64,000 nucleotides of DNA from Candidatus Endomicrobiellum basalitermitum (GCA_031282525.1 JAITDN010000003.1:124001-188000); one strand, 5' to 3'. Positions 8,819 through 19,378 are shown, numbered from the stretch's first letter. A program made the numbers and translations. The notes: generated from the sequence alone by a model not told the origin.

Positions 8819-9422
8819 TTAATAATTTCCTATACTTCCACACATATTTTAATCCTGAATAAACTGTAAGCACAACAACAATAAAAGTCATCCAAAATGG
8901 TGTTTTTTTCATTACAATAAGAATCATAGAATAAGAGTTTTTCATAGTACTTTGTGTTATCCCAAAAAACTTAAAAAATGCCTTATTAACTAAAAAAATT
9001 ATTATTACCATTATAATTATAATAGCTACCATTTGCGCTGTAGTTTTAAATTTTCCAGTTTTATCTGCATGTATCATTATTCTTTTAGTGGCAGCAATAG
9101 AACGTAAACCTGTCATCAAGAACTCCCTTGCAACTATTATTATAACCATCCATGTTGCAACCCCAAGTATTGGAATCTTAATAAAATATATAAAAGCAGC
9201 TGATATTAATAGTTTATCGGCAAGAGGATCCAAAAATATTCCTAAGGGTGTCACTGTTTTATTTTTCCTTGCTATTCGCCCATCAAGTAAATCTGTAATT
9301 GATGCAGTACAGAAAACAACCAACGCTAAAATACTGTTATAAATCCCACCTAATTCCATAAATAGAATAAAAAACGGAATCATACATATTCTTGTTATGG
9401 TAAGCTTATTCGCTAAATTCAT
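8808..9422 (-). CDS. pgsA: Phosphatidylglycerophosphate synthase
   Basis: A 204-residue CDP-alcohol phosphatidyltransferase that joins CDP-diacylglycerol and glycerol-3-phosphate. The catalytic signature D-G-x2-A-R-x8-G-x3-D-x3-D is intact, as DGRIARKNKTVTPLGIFLDP followed by LAD. Multiple membrane helices surround it, and the N-terminus NLANKLTITRICMIPFF is typical. It is followed directly by pgpA, the next enzyme of the pathway. Confidence 0.93.
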   Translation of the reverse strand: MNLANKLTITRICMIPFFILFMELGGIYNSILALVVFCTASITDLLDGRIARKNKTVTPLGIFLDPLADKLLISAAFIYFIKIPILGVATWMVIIIVAREFLMTGLRSIAATKRIMIHADKTGKFKTTAQMVAIIIIMVIIIFLVNKAFFKFFGITQSTMKNSYSMILIVMKKTPFWMTFIVVVLTVYSGLKYVWKYRKLLIEN

Positions 9423-9482
9423 TTACTTTCTCCATCTATCACAAATTTTAACATTGTATTGTAAAATAAATTTCTATAGATT

Positions 9483-10196
9483 CTAATTAAGTTTTATAAA
9501 TTCAATATCATTGTTTATATTGAATTTAAACATATTTTTATCTAGACTAGAGTTAATAACATAGTGCTTAAATACAGTCTTCATAATAACTCCGTCAAAT
9601 TCTACAATAACTTTTTCAGGGCACATATTTAATTTTGAGATATAAATCTTCATATCACAGTTCGTCTTTGATAAAGAGTTAATTTTAACTAAAACATATT
9701 TCTCATCTTCACTAACAAAATCTATCATATTCGTTTTTTTTATTCTTTTTAAATCTCCACAAACACCTATAAAACTTAAAAGAGTCGTGGAAGTAGGATT
9801 CTCACTAATTGGACCATTCCAGTTATCAATTATAACTTGCCTATTTTCTGGAATATAAATAGTTATATTCTTACCATTAAAATATATTTGCTGTTCCTGT
9901 GGAGTTTTTTGATTTATATAAACTCCACAGTTTTTTTTAAAAAATAATTTCCCATAGTTTTTTTTCTCCTCTCTTGTAGATTCAAAAAAAATACTTTGAA
10001 TATAATCTGCGCTAATAGTATTTATTTTTTTATTATTCGCTTCTATTTTCTCAAGGAATATATTAATTCTATCATCACATACTCTAGCATAAGCAGTTTT
10101 AAAAAAAGCAAATACAATAACCAGTAAAGTAATAATAGTTACTCTTACAATAAATATATAATTCTTCAACAACAAATTTCTATGTTTATAATCCAT
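9483..10196 (-). CDS. lolA: Outer-membrane lipoprotein carrier LolA
   Basis: A 237-residue protein with an N-terminal hydrophobic export segment (about residues 13-36, ending near TAYARV). The mature domain matches LolA/LolB-like beta folds: NTISADYIQSIFF, YGKLFFKKNCGVYIN, PENRQVIIDNW and KVIVEFDG. LolA ferries lipoproteins across the periplasm from LolCDE to the outer membrane. It sits two bases after ftsK, an arrangement also seen in other bacteria (ftsK-lolA). No LolB is in the window. Confidence 0.85.
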   Translation of the reverse strand: MDYKHRNLLLKNYIFIVRVTIITLLVIVFAFFKTAYARVCDDRINIFLEKIEANNKKINTISADYIQSIFFESTREEKKNYGKLFFKKNCGVYINQKTPQEQQIYFNGKNITIYIPENRQVIIDNWNGPISENPTSTTLLSFIGVCGDLKRIKKTNMIDFVSEDEKYVLVKINSLSKTNCDMKIYISKLNMCPEKVIVEFDGVIMKTVFKHYVINSSLDKNMFKFNINNDIEFIKLN

Positions 10197-10198
10197 TT

Positions 10199-12352
10199 TT
10201 AATTATTTCCCATTTTATCTTTTAAATAGTTCTCTATTTTATAATAATCTATTTGCCATTTATTGGTACCCTCTGGCTTTGTTATAAAACCTTTTATTTC
10301 AAGTATACTCAATATATTAGTAGCCTTTGCAGATCCTCCAAAATTCGCTTTAAGTAAATCCTGAGATACACGCCTACGCTCACTTATAAGTTTAAGCGCT
10401 AGAATTAAATCTTTCTCTCCTTTATCTTCCTCATTCTTACAGAAACTATCCTTTTCTTCGACTTCAGTAATTATAGGCTCGTAAATTCTCGGAAATTTTT
10501 GATCATTTATAAAAGAGATAATTCTTTCGACTTCTTTCAACGAGACGTAAGCCCCTTGTAGACGAATAGGTTTTGCTTCTCCAGGCGGTAAAAACAACAT
10601 ATCACCTCTACCAATCAAACATTCAGCCCCAAGCATATCCAAAATAACTCTTGAATCTATTTTTGATGTCGTCTGAAATGATAATCTTGCAGGGAAATTG
10701 GCCTTAATAATACCCGTTATAACATTAACTGACGGTCTTTGAGTCGCAAGAACTAGATGTATACCCACAGCTCTCGCCATTTGAGATAAACGCTGTATAG
10801 AATCCTCTATTTCTTTTTGTGCCATAAGTATCAAATCTGCAAACTCATCTACTATAACAATTATATAAAATTCTTTCTCACCACCAATATTAGCTATTTT
10901 ATTGTTATACTCTTCAATATTTCTCACCATTTGTTTTGCAAACTTTGTATACCTCTCCTCCATAATCACAACAAGTTTTTTTAAAGCTTTTGCGGCCTCT
11001 TTAGGATTCGTTATAACATCTGCATTAATCGCATAAGTACATGGATTAAATATATGAGGAATATTTTTATAAATAGATAATTCAACTCGCTTAGGATCAA
11101 TTAACATAAATTTTACTTCATCAGGACGTGCTTTATACAAAATAGAAAGTATTATAGAATGAATACCAATACTTTTACCCGAGCCCGTAACACCTGCAAT
11201 CAAAAGATGTGGCATTGAAGCCAAATTGGCCACGTAACCCAAACCATCAGTTGTTTTGCCCAAAGCCAAAGTAACCAAGGATTTTGAATTTTTAAAAGCA
11301 CTATTTCCTAAAATTCCCCTTAAACCAACGTTTACGCTTGAAGGATTAGGCACTTCTATTCCTACAGCAGCTTTTTCAGGAACAGGGACAACTCTTATTG
11401 ATGCAGTGCGCATAACAAGAGAAATATTATCAATAATATTAGATAAAGCTTGTATTCTTATTCCAGGGGCCAAAATCAAGTCATAGCGCGTAACAACAGG
11501 ACCTGGAATAATATCTTTAACTTCAGCATTAATACCAAAATCTGCAAGAGTTTTTCTTAAAAGTCCCGCTCTTTCAAAAAAGTCATTTTTATTCACATCA
11601 AAATTTGTAGTAGAGTCAATGCTAAGCAAATCAATAGGAGGAAGTCTATAATTAAAGATTCTAATATTAACTTTTTCATGATCAGGAATCATTTGCACAA
11701 AATTATTTGATTTTTTACATTCTTCTTTCTCATGACCACTTATAATGTTCGGTCTTAAAAATCCATATTTAGAAATTTTAGAGGAAAACTCTTGTTTTAA
11801 TATAAGTTTTGTTTCATTTCTTTGTCTTGTATTTTGAACCTTATCTTTTCTTAATTTTCTCAGAAAATCATATATATAAGAAATTGACGAGCATTCTAAA
11901 ATTCTTACAATAGAGAAAAAAAATATAAGTGTAACTATGCCAAAACAAAGCCATGTGCCAAAAAGTTCCTTAAGAAACACATATAACCTACCTCCAATCC
12001 AACCACCGGAAACTTTCGGCATAAACATAAAATGTATCGCTTCAAACAGCACAGCAGTAGAAACAATAAAAACAACAGACCATATAAAACAAAGCTTTTT
12101 TCCATAGTTAACAGATTGCTTTATTTGCATTATAAAATATCGCAAAAATAATAAAGATATAAAATACGATGCTGTCCCAAACATACTTAATATTACACTA
12201 GAAAAAGCTCGTCCAAATATACCTGATTTAGTCGGTAAAACAAAAACATAAGTACTAAAAAAAAATGCCAACGCAAAAAACAAAACTATTATTTCCCTAC
12301 TTTTTTCTGAAACACTTTGTTTTTTACTCTTAAATTTTTTATTTTCCAACAC
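10199..12352 (-). CDS. ftsK: DNA translocase FtsK
   Basis: A 717-residue FtsK/SpoIIIE translocase that pumps DNA at the division septum and activates Xer recombination. About four N-terminal membrane helices (within residues 20-155) are followed by a short linker, shorter than in E. coli. The motor has Walker A GVTGSGKS (about 387-394), Walker B VIVDEFADL (about 498-506) and LATQRP. The C-terminal winged-helix gamma domain (about 650-712, with SERRRVSQDLLKANFGGSAK) reads KOPS sites. It heads the run ending in xerD, putting the translocase and a recombinase it works with in one cluster. Confidence 0.95.
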   Translation of the reverse strand: MLENKKFKSKKQSVSEKSREIIVLFFALAFFFSTYVFVLPTKSGIFGRAFSSVILSMFGTASYFISLLFLRYFIMQIKQSVNYGKKLCFIWSVVFIVSTAVLFEAIHFMFMPKVSGGWIGGRLYVFLKELFGTWLCFGIVTLIFFFSIVRILECSSISYIYDFLRKLRKDKVQNTRQRNETKLILKQEFSSKISKYGFLRPNIISGHEKEECKKSNNFVQMIPDHEKVNIRIFNYRLPPIDLLSIDSTTNFDVNKNDFFERAGLLRKTLADFGINAEVKDIIPGPVVTRYDLILAPGIRIQALSNIIDNISLVMRTASIRVVPVPEKAAVGIEVPNPSSVNVGLRGILGNSAFKNSKSLVTLALGKTTDGLGYVANLASMPHLLIAGVTGSGKSIGIHSIILSILYKARPDEVKFMLIDPKRVELSIYKNIPHIFNPCTYAINADVITNPKEAAKALKKLVVIMEERYTKFAKQMVRNIEEYNNKIANIGGEKEFYIIVIVDEFADLILMAQKEIEDSIQRLSQMARAVGIHLVLATQRPSVNVITGIIKANFPARLSFQTTSKIDSRVILDMLGAECLIGRGDMLFLPPGEAKPIRLQGAYVSLKEVERIISFINDQKFPRIYEPIITEVEEKDSFCKNEEDKGEKDLILALKLISERRRVSQDLLKANFGGSAKATNILSILEIKGFITKPEGTNKWQIDYYKIENYLKDKMGNN

Positions 12353-12495
12353 AAAAATAATCCTACTTTTGAAAAGCTTATTTTAAAGGGATTTAATAAC
12401 TAAACAACCAACTGATAATTACTTTATCCTAATCTTAAAAATCACAACTTTTAAGATAAAATATTTTATAGATCTATATAGATTTGTTTTCAAAC

Positions 12496-12525
12496 AAAAA
12501 GTTTAGGTGTATCCTTAAACTTTTT
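12496..12525 (-). terminator. Hairpin terminator overlapping the accB stop
   Basis: On the minus strand a ten-base AT-rich arm (AAAAAGTTTA) and a GG pair with a CC and TAAACTTTTT across a five-base loop ATACA. The stem ends in a T run. The accB stop codon (12517-12515) lies inside the left arm, so the terminator is unusually close. The hairpin is nearly symmetric and could act on both strands. Confidence 0.5.
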
Positions 12526-12994
12526 CTACCTCAAATAAGTCTTGGTTTAAATTTACTGATTTCCCATTTTCTACCAATATTTTTAATATCTTTGTTTTAA
12601 AAGTGCTTTTTATTTCATTCATAACCTTCATTGCTTCAACTATACATATAGTTCTTCCAATTTCAACAATATCCCCCTCATTAACAAACACTGCAGATGA
12701 TGGAGATGGTGACCTATAAAACACACCCATTATCGGTGATTTTATTGTTTCATTTAAGATTATTGAAGAAACTACTATAGATTCTTTTTTTTCTTTATTA
12801 GAATCCAAAGATTTTTGTTCTTTTATATTTTTTTGAATTACTGTATAATCATCACTGCTATTATGTCTATCATCATAATCTTTACGTTTTATGTAAATTT
12901 TATGCTCTTTTGAATTTATCTCAAGTTCTTGAATCCTCTCATCTTTCATTATTTCGTAAAGAAACTTCACTTTGTCTATAATATTACCACTCAT
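12515..12994 (-). CDS. accB: Biotin carboxyl carrier protein (AccB)
   Basis: A 159-residue biotin carrier. The N-terminal half is charged and variable. The C-terminal biotinyl domain (about 85-159) has SPIMGVFYRSPSPSSAVFV and the biotinylation motif EAMKVMNEI, whose lysine is the attachment site. Such proteins carry the activated carboxyl group for acetyl-CoA carboxylase. The usual partner accC does not follow; ftsK lies downstream past a terminator, so accB stands alone here. The biotin ligase that would modify it is at 51441-52277. A GAAGGG ribosome-binding site supports the start. Confidence 0.9.
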   Translation of the reverse strand: MSGNIIDKVKFLYEIMKDERIQELEINSKEHKIYIKRKDYDDRHNSSDDYTVIQKNIKEQKSLDSNKEKKESIVVSSIILNETIKSPIMGVFYRSPSPSSAVFVNEGDIVEIGRTICIVEAMKVMNEIKSTFKTKILKILVENGKSVNLNQDLFEVEKV

Positions 12995-13178
12995 AATAAT
13001 CCCTTCTGCAAGAGTGTGAAACTAAAATAAAAAAATACTAGAAATCAAATCAATAATCCAATTATTAACCCTTAATAAATAACAATCAATTACACAATGT
13101 CTAAATAATAAACTACTTATTGAATATTATTGCTGACTTTCCACAAAAAAACAATAAAACCTTTTTTTATTATTTTAT

Positions 13179-15269
13179 TTACAAGATTTTATTTACTACT
13201 TTTAGGCTTAAATTTATTCTTCCTTGACTATCAATTTCAATTACCTTAACTCTAACTTCATCTCCTTCTTTTACAACATCTTCAACCTTTTTTATGCGAT
13301 GATCTGATAACTGAGAAATATGTATTAATCCTTCTTTTCCAGGTAAAATTTCAACAAAAGCACCAAATGTCATAACTTTAACAATCCTACCTTTATAAAT
13401 TTTCCCAACTTCAGCTTCGACAGTCAACGACTCAACATATTCCTTTGCAGAATCAACTCCAACAGATTCCAATCCAGTAATAAACACTTTTCCAGTCTCT
13501 TCAATATTTATCTTAACATTATTATCTTCTTGAATTTTCCTTATATTTTTCCCGCCTGGACCTATAAGCTCGCCAATTTTATCTTGAGGTATAAACAAAG
13601 TTACCATCCGCAGAGCATAATTTGAAATATTATTTCTAGGAACTGAAATTGCAGTATCCATTTTATCTAATATAAATAATCTGCCACGCTTTGCCTGTTC
13701 AAGGGCCTGAGCTATAATTTCAATAGTAATCCCCAAAATTTTTATATCCATTTGTAATGCAGTAACACCTTTTTTTGTACCTGCAACTTTAAAATCCATA
13801 TCTCCAAGATGATCTTCCATCCCCATAATATCTGTTAAAACAATATAATTTTCACCATCTTTAATGAGTCCCATAGCAACACCAGCACAACTTGACTTTA
13901 CAGGCACCCCAGCATTAAACAGAGCCAGTGAACCACCACAAACAGAAGCCATTGACGATGAACCATTTGACTCCAATATATCCGACACTATTCTTATAGT
14001 ATATCCAAAATCATTCTCATTTGGCAAAATATATTTCAAAGCTCTTTTAGCTAAATTTCCATGTCCAATCTCTCTCCTGCTAGTAGATCTCTCTCCTTTA
14101 GGTTCACCAGTTGCAAAACCAGGGAAATTATAATGAAACATGAAACGTTCTTTATGCTCACCTGTAAGTTCATCAACAACTTGCATATCAGTTGGAGTCC
14201 CAAGTGTTACTGTTACTAAAGCTTGAGTTTGCCCTCTTGTAAATAAACTTGAACCATGAACTCTAGGAAGTATATCTGTTTCACAAATTATAGGTCTTAT
14301 TTCTTCAAAATCGCGCCCATCTGAACGAACCCTTTTATTTAAGATAAGTTCTCTAGCTTTTTTATAGAAAATATCCTCTAATATTTCATTTATAGTTGAC
14401 ATTGACTCGTTAGGATATTTTTTTATCAACCTCACTGACAAATCTTTTTTAAATGAACTCCAAAAAAGTTCTCTCTCAAATTTTTCTTTAATTGCAACAC
14501 TTAATTCAGCTTTTAAAATAGCTTCAGATTCAATATCTGTTTTTAACAATAAATTATAATTGGGATATAAAACCTCAATTTTTGTTTTTGTAGAGAACGC
14601 TTTCTGAAACAAACACATTTCTTTTATTGTATCTTTTGCAAGACTTAAAGCCTCAACTATTTCCATCTCTGAAAGTTCATTTGCAGCCGCCTCAACCATC
14701 GTTAAAGCTTCTTCCGTTCCACTAACAACTAAATCCAACTCACTAGATCTCTGATCTGTAATTAACGGATTTATAATGAGTCGTCCATTCACTTTACCTA
14801 TTCTTACAGATGCTACAGGTATTTTGAAAGGCAAATCTGATATATACAAAGCAATTGAAGTCCCCAAAATAGCTGCTATATCAGAATCATTTTTACCATC
14901 ATGTGAAAGAACTATTACAGAAATTTGTGTGTTATTTCTCCAATATTTTGGAAAAAGAGGTCTAATACTCCTATCTATAAGTCTACTTGTTAATATTTCC
15001 CAATCTCTAGGTCTAGCCTCTCTCTTAAAAAAACCACCAGGGATTTTTCCGGCAGCGTAATTTCTTTCTCTATAGTCTACTGTTAAAGGCATAAAATCTG
15101 CATTGGGATTAGGTTCTTTTGAAGCAACTACTGTGGCTAAAACAATTGTCTCACCAATTTTTACAGTGCAAGAACCATTTGCATGTCTTGCAAATTTGCC
15201 AGATTCAATAGTAAATTTTTCTCCAGCAACTTCCAATTCTCTATTAAAATATTCCACTTTTAACTCCAT
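13179..15269 (-). CDS. pnp: Polyribonucleotide nucleotidyltransferase (PNPase)
   Basis: A 696-residue 3'-5' phosphorolytic exoribonuclease. Two RNase PH-like domains surround an all-alpha linker: the first holds AAGKIPGGFFKREARP, the second HGSSLFTRGQTQALVT and FNYNFPGF-like HYNFPGFATGEPKG. A KH domain (IGPGGKNIRKI, around residue 570) and an S1 domain (GRIVKVMTFGAFVEI to the end) bind RNA. The length is normal. rpsO lies just upstream on the same strand, the widespread rpsO-pnp order; in E. coli PNPase controls its own leader RNA, but I could not identify the equivalent here. Confidence 0.96.
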   Translation of the reverse strand: MELKVEYFNRELEVAGEKFTIESGKFARHANGSCTVKIGETIVLATVVASKEPNPNADFMPLTVDYRERNYAAGKIPGGFFKREARPRDWEILTSRLIDRSIRPLFPKYWRNNTQISVIVLSHDGKNDSDIAAILGTSIALYISDLPFKIPVASVRIGKVNGRLIINPLITDQRSSELDLVVSGTEEALTMVEAAANELSEMEIVEALSLAKDTIKEMCLFQKAFSTKTKIEVLYPNYNLLLKTDIESEAILKAELSVAIKEKFERELFWSSFKKDLSVRLIKKYPNESMSTINEILEDIFYKKARELILNKRVRSDGRDFEEIRPIICETDILPRVHGSSLFTRGQTQALVTVTLGTPTDMQVVDELTGEHKERFMFHYNFPGFATGEPKGERSTSRREIGHGNLAKRALKYILPNENDFGYTIRIVSDILESNGSSSMASVCGGSLALFNAGVPVKSSCAGVAMGLIKDGENYIVLTDIMGMEDHLGDMDFKVAGTKKGVTALQMDIKILGITIEIIAQALEQAKRGRLFILDKMDTAISVPRNNISNYALRMVTLFIPQDKIGELIGPGGKNIRKIQEDNNVKINIEETGKVFITGLESVGVDSAKEYVESLTVEAEVGKIYKGRIVKVMTFGAFVEILPGKEGLIHISQLSDHRIKKVEDVVKEGDEVRVKVIEIDSQGRINLSLKVVNKIL

Positions 15270-15361
15270 TTCTCAATCCGTCAAAAATAAAAACTACTAC
15301 ATTAAAACTGAAATAACTTCTTAGTTTTATAACTATTTTAGATTATATTTAAGTGTATTTT

Positions 15362-15622
15362 TTACCTTCTGATATCTAATTTCTTAATCAATGAAGAATA
15401 ATTATCTTTATTATGCTTTCTAATATAATTCAACAATACTTTTCTACGACCTATCATTTTAAGAAACCCCATTTTGGATGCAAAATCTCGTGGAAACTTT
15501 TGAAAATGAGTTGAAAGATATTTAATCTTTGTTGTAAGAATAGCAATCTGAACTTCGATAGAACCAGTATCAGTTAAATGTGTTCTAAACTCTTCAATCA
15601 CCGCTTTTTTAGTAAACATCAT
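15362..15622 (-). CDS. rpsO: 30S ribosomal protein S15
   Basis: An 86-residue S15 protein with the conserved TGSIEVQIAILTTKI helix near residue 17, THFQKFPRDF and the C-terminal GRRKVLLNYIRKHN. S15 binds the central domain of 16S rRNA early in 30S assembly. It starts at an ATG-ATG pair; AAAGGGTAGG lies upstream. pnp follows after about 90 bases. The usual upstream neighbours truB and ribF are absent from this locus. Confidence 0.96.
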   Translation of the reverse strand: MMFTKKAVIEEFRTHLTDTGSIEVQIAILTTKIKYLSTHFQKFPRDFASKMGFLKMIGRRKVLLNYIRKHNKDNYSSLIKKLDIRR

Positions 15623-15663
15623 ATTATTTTTTACCTACCCTTTCCTCATTAATTTTTTGCACT

Positions 15664-15768
15664 TTAGCGACCCAAAAATTTTACAAAATATTTTATTTCC
15701 TGTCCAACGCCCAATTCCTTATATTTTTCATTATCAAACTCAATGCTTATCTTAAATTTTATTTTAAC
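15664..15768 (-). pseudogene. Possible gene remnant upstream of rpsO
   Basis: Between the RND gene stop and rpsO a 34-codon open stretch without a start codon reads VKIKFKISIEFDNEKYKELG and continues VGQEIKYFVKFLGR before a stop. The alternating basic, acidic and hydrophobic residues look like protein rather than chance. A stop codon precedes it, and a second short frame begins upstream. I do not recognise the family. It may be the tail of a lost gene, or only a chance frame. Confidence 0.2.
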
Positions 15769-15821
15769 TTACAAACAAAACAATAAAATAAAGTCACTTT
15801 CAAAGAAAACATAAAAAAATT

Positions 15822-18800
15822 CTATTGCAAACCCCTCCCCTTTAACTCTTCATCTAAATAATCAACCATTCTCTTATCAGATCTACCTATTAACTTACGA
15901 AAGAAATACCTAAATTTATCCATGTATTCAAATATTGCTGGAACAACAATTAAGGTTAGAATTGTAGAACTTATTATACCACCTATTATAACAATCCCCA
16001 TACCTCTCCTAAATTTGCCTATCTCACTAAATCCTAAGGCTGTGGGGAGCATACCAGCAACAATAGCAAATGACGTCATAAGTATGGGACGTAATCGCAT
16101 AGATCCTGCTTTTATTATAGATTCATCTATGCTTAATCCACTACGAATCTGTTGCTGTATACAATCAACTAAAAGTATTGAGTTTTTAGCAACAATTCCA
16201 AGCAGCATTACCATACCTATCATTGTAAACACATCAATAGGTTGCTTAAAAAGTAACAATGCAATTATTCCACCAATAACTGCAAGCGGAAGTGCTGTCA
16301 TAATTGTAAAAGGCGTTACAACAGATTCATAGAGGCTAGCAAGAACTATAAATATAAATACTATCGAAGCGGCACTGGCTATAAAAATACTTTTAAACAT
16401 ATCGCTCATATCTTCAGCATTTCCAGAGAGGTTATAATCAATATTTTTCCATTTTTCAAAATTTTTTGTACTAGATTTCTCCTCATTAAAAATACGTAAC
16501 ACTTCTTTCTGAATTTCACCTACAGTACCGTTAACAGCAATGTTCCCTTCAACTGTAACACAACGAGATTTGTCTTTTCTATATACCTTTGTAGAACTAG
16601 AAGTTTTTTCAGCAAGTGCAATGTTTTTGAGCCTTATAAGTTTATTATTAATATTGCTCACATATGTATCATCAAAATTTCTAAATACATCTTTTTGATC
16701 ATCTTTAAATTTAACTTTAATATCGTATTCAATACCATTATCTTTATATTTCCCAGCCAAAACACCATTAATCATAGCTCCTATTTCTCTACCTACAGCA
16801 CTAGAACTCACACCTAAATCTCTCATTTTTTGATGATCCATTTTTATCTGAATTTCAGGTTTTCCAAGCTTACAATTTGAATGTACGTCAACAAAATAAG
16901 GTATTTTTTTATATCTTTTGATAAGAGTATTTGCCACATCATATAAAACATTAGTATCCCCACCCGTAAGTTCCATAATAAATTCACTTTTTCTACCACC
17001 TGCAGATAGTCTAACAACAGAAAACTCAAGTTCATCGCCAAATTTCTCATTTAAAACTTTCCTTAAATAATCCTTCATTTCCGAAGTCGTCAGTATTTTA
17101 TTTTTAGAGATTGATATATTTTTCTTCTTATTTAACAACCCTTTAACTTTTTCTATAAATCCACCTTGAGACCTTCCTGATACCATCCTAACATATATAT
17201 CTGTTTGGTTAGAAATATTTGTAAACATATCACCAGAACCAACAGTAGAAGAAATAAACTCAATGTTAGAATCATTCATAATTATTTCCTCAATTTGCTT
17301 TGAATATTTATCCATAGTATCTAAAGAAGTTCCCGGCCTTCCTGTAACAGTAACATTAAATTCACCCCACTCAGAATTAGGCATAAATGTAGTCTTGAGA
17401 TACCTTTTTGCTACAATAGTCATTCCTAAAAATACAAATACAAAAATAAGTAGTGTGATAAATTTCCAACTTACAGTAAAATATTTTTTATCTTTTTTCA
17501 AAAATTTAATTGAAATATTTATAAATTTCCCCTTGACTATAAAAGAAATTAGTTTTCTATATGATCTTTCAATAAGACTGAAAATTTTATTAAACCAATC
17601 AACGGTAAACATTCTAAAAATTTTAATAACTCTTTTAAAAATCCTTTGCACTTCACATCCCACAAAAATTTTATCATCACCATGATCAGGAATTATATAA
17701 GCAGAAAGCATAGGAGCTATTGTCAAAGCATCTAAAATAGATATAATCATTGCAAAAACCACCGTTAAACCAAATTCCTTGAAAAATTGTCCCATGATTC
17801 CACTCATAAAAGCAACCGGTAAAAAAACAGCTATAACGGTACTTGTAGTAGCAATAACAGCAAGAGTAACTTCTTTTGTACCTTCGATTGCTGCTTTTAT
17901 AGGATTCGCTCCCTGTTCATAATGTCTAAAAATATTCTCACGCACAACAATGGCATCATCTATTAAAAGTCCTACCGTAAGAGATAATGACATCAGTGAA
18001 ATAACATTTAAACTAAAGCCAAAGATATGCATAAAAACGAAGGCACCTATTAAGCTGTTCGGAATCGCCAAAGCTGTAATAAGAGTTGAACGCCAACTCC
18101 CTAAAAATAAATACACCACTATCACAGCAAGAAAAATACCTTCAAGTATAGTAGATTTTACATCATCAAGATTCTTTCTTACACCAACCGCAAAATCCGA
18201 TATCACTGTAAGTTTTGGTTCACCTTTACACATCCTGTATTTTTCATTTAGTTTTGATATTTTTTCCCTTACTCTATCTGATACCGTAACATCATTTCCT
18301 TTAGCTTGTTTATAAATACTTAATAAAAGAGAAGGTTCATACGTAATCCTCCCATTTTCTTTTATGTCAAGTCTCGATCTTGAAACTTCTTCTCCCATAC
18401 TATACTCAACTTTTGCAACATCTTTTACGGTGACTGCCCTATCATTTCCAGCAAAATTTACAACAATATCATTTATTTGCCCTATTGATTTGAATTCACC
18501 TATAGTTCTAAATGTTATTTCTTCAGCTCCCTTACTAATTCTTCCAGCTGGTATATTTAAACCATTAGATAAAATTTTTGTAGCAAGTATACTAAGGGTG
18601 AGTTCATACTCTTTAAGTTTTCTTTTATCTGCATTAACGTGTAATTCTTTTTTTACACCTCCCATAATCTGAACTCGTGAAACCCCTGAAACTTGAGCTA
18701 AATCCTTAGAAACCACATCATCTGCAAAGTCAAATAACTCCTCAGAACTCATACTTTTAGATTTCAAACTCAGTGTAATAAGAGGCAAGCTATTTATATC

Positions 18801-19193
18801 GGCTTTCATTATGATAGGTTCTTTTATATCATCAGGTAAAGTAGATCTTATTTGTTCTACTTTATCTCTTATCTCTTGAGTTGCAATATCAGGATTTTTT
18901 GAGAGTTCAAATTCACAATAGACTATAGATATATTATCCTGGCTTATAGAACCGGAATGCTTAAGTCCTGAAACACCACTTAAAGTATCTTCTATAGGTT
19001 TCGTAACAAGCTTCTCAATATCCGCAACACCTGCACCGGGATAACTAATCATAACAAGTACATACGGATACTCAACATCCGGAAACATTCTTACATCTAA
19101 CTTATTTAGACATACAAGCCCTAGAATAAGTATAGACACAAGTAATGCCGTAACGAAAGTAGGACGCTTTATCGCTAATTTTGCTAAATTCAT
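15822..19193 (-). CDS. RND-family efflux transporter permease
   Basis: A 1123-residue inner-membrane pump of the AcrB/MdtB/HAE1 superfamily. It begins NLAKLAIKRPTFVTALLVSI, has periplasmic porter domains with the LPDDIKEPIIMKAD motif, and carries the proton-relay pair of aspartates in TVGLLIDDAIVVREN of TM4. A second half repeats the topology (AVIGGIIALLLFKQPIDVFT, TM10-11 region GIVAKNSILLVDCI). A basic insertion of about 80 residues separates the two halves, making it longer than AcrB. A TolC-like protein is encoded immediately upstream, but no periplasmic adaptor (HlyD/AcrA type) is nearby. Substrate is unknown; an antibiotic-export role is only one option. Confidence 0.93.
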   Translation of the reverse strand: MNLAKLAIKRPTFVTALLVSILILGLVCLNKLDVRMFPDVEYPYVLVMISYPGAGVADIEKLVTKPIEDTLSGVSGLKHSGSISQDNISIVYCEFELSKNPDIATQEIRDKVEQIRSTLPDDIKEPIIMKADINSLPLITLSLKSKSMSSEELFDFADDVVSKDLAQVSGVSRVQIMGGVKKELHVNADKRKLKEYELTLSILATKILSNGLNIPAGRISKGAEEITFRTIGEFKSIGQINDIVVNFAGNDRAVTVKDVAKVEYSMGEEVSRSRLDIKENGRITYEPSLLLSIYKQAKGNDVTVSDRVREKISKLNEKYRMCKGEPKLTVISDFAVGVRKNLDDVKSTILEGIFLAVIVVYLFLGSWRSTLITALAIPNSLIGAFVFMHIFGFSLNVISLMSLSLTVGLLIDDAIVVRENIFRHYEQGANPIKAAIEGTKEVTLAVIATTSTVIAVFLPVAFMSGIMGQFFKEFGLTVVFAMIISILDALTIAPMLSAYIIPDHGDDKIFVGCEVQRIFKRVIKIFRMFTVDWFNKIFSLIERSYRKLISFIVKGKFINISIKFLKKDKKYFTVSWKFITLLIFVFVFLGMTIVAKRYLKTTFMPNSEWGEFNVTVTGRPGTSLDTMDKYSKQIEEIIMNDSNIEFISSTVGSGDMFTNISNQTDIYVRMVSGRSQGGFIEKVKGLLNKKKNISISKNKILTTSEMKDYLRKVLNEKFGDELEFSVVRLSAGGRKSEFIMELTGGDTNVLYDVANTLIKRYKKIPYFVDVHSNCKLGKPEIQIKMDHQKMRDLGVSSSAVGREIGAMINGVLAGKYKDNGIEYDIKVKFKDDQKDVFRNFDDTYVSNINNKLIRLKNIALAEKTSSSTKVYRKDKSRCVTVEGNIAVNGTVGEIQKEVLRIFNEEKSSTKNFEKWKNIDYNLSGNAEDMSDMFKSIFIASAASIVFIFIVLASLYESVVTPFTIMTALPLAVIGGIIALLLFKQPIDVFTMIGMVMLLGIVAKNSILLVDCIQQQIRSGLSIDESIIKAGSMRLRPILMTSFAIVAGMLPTALGFSEIGKFRRGMGIVIIGGIISSTILTLIVVPAIFEYMDKFRYFFRKLIGRSDKRMVDYLDEELKGRGLQ

Positions 19194-19378
19194 ATTTTTT
19201 ATTCCTTATTTATTTAGTTATTTTTAATTTTAACTCATGAATTATAACATGATTTATTGTTACACAAATTCTTTTAAAATCTAAATTTTCATTGAATACA
19301 TAAATTTATAATAATAACAATTATTTTCACTTTGTTTTCTTTAAAACAATGTTACTTATAAGTTAATCCAAATACACT

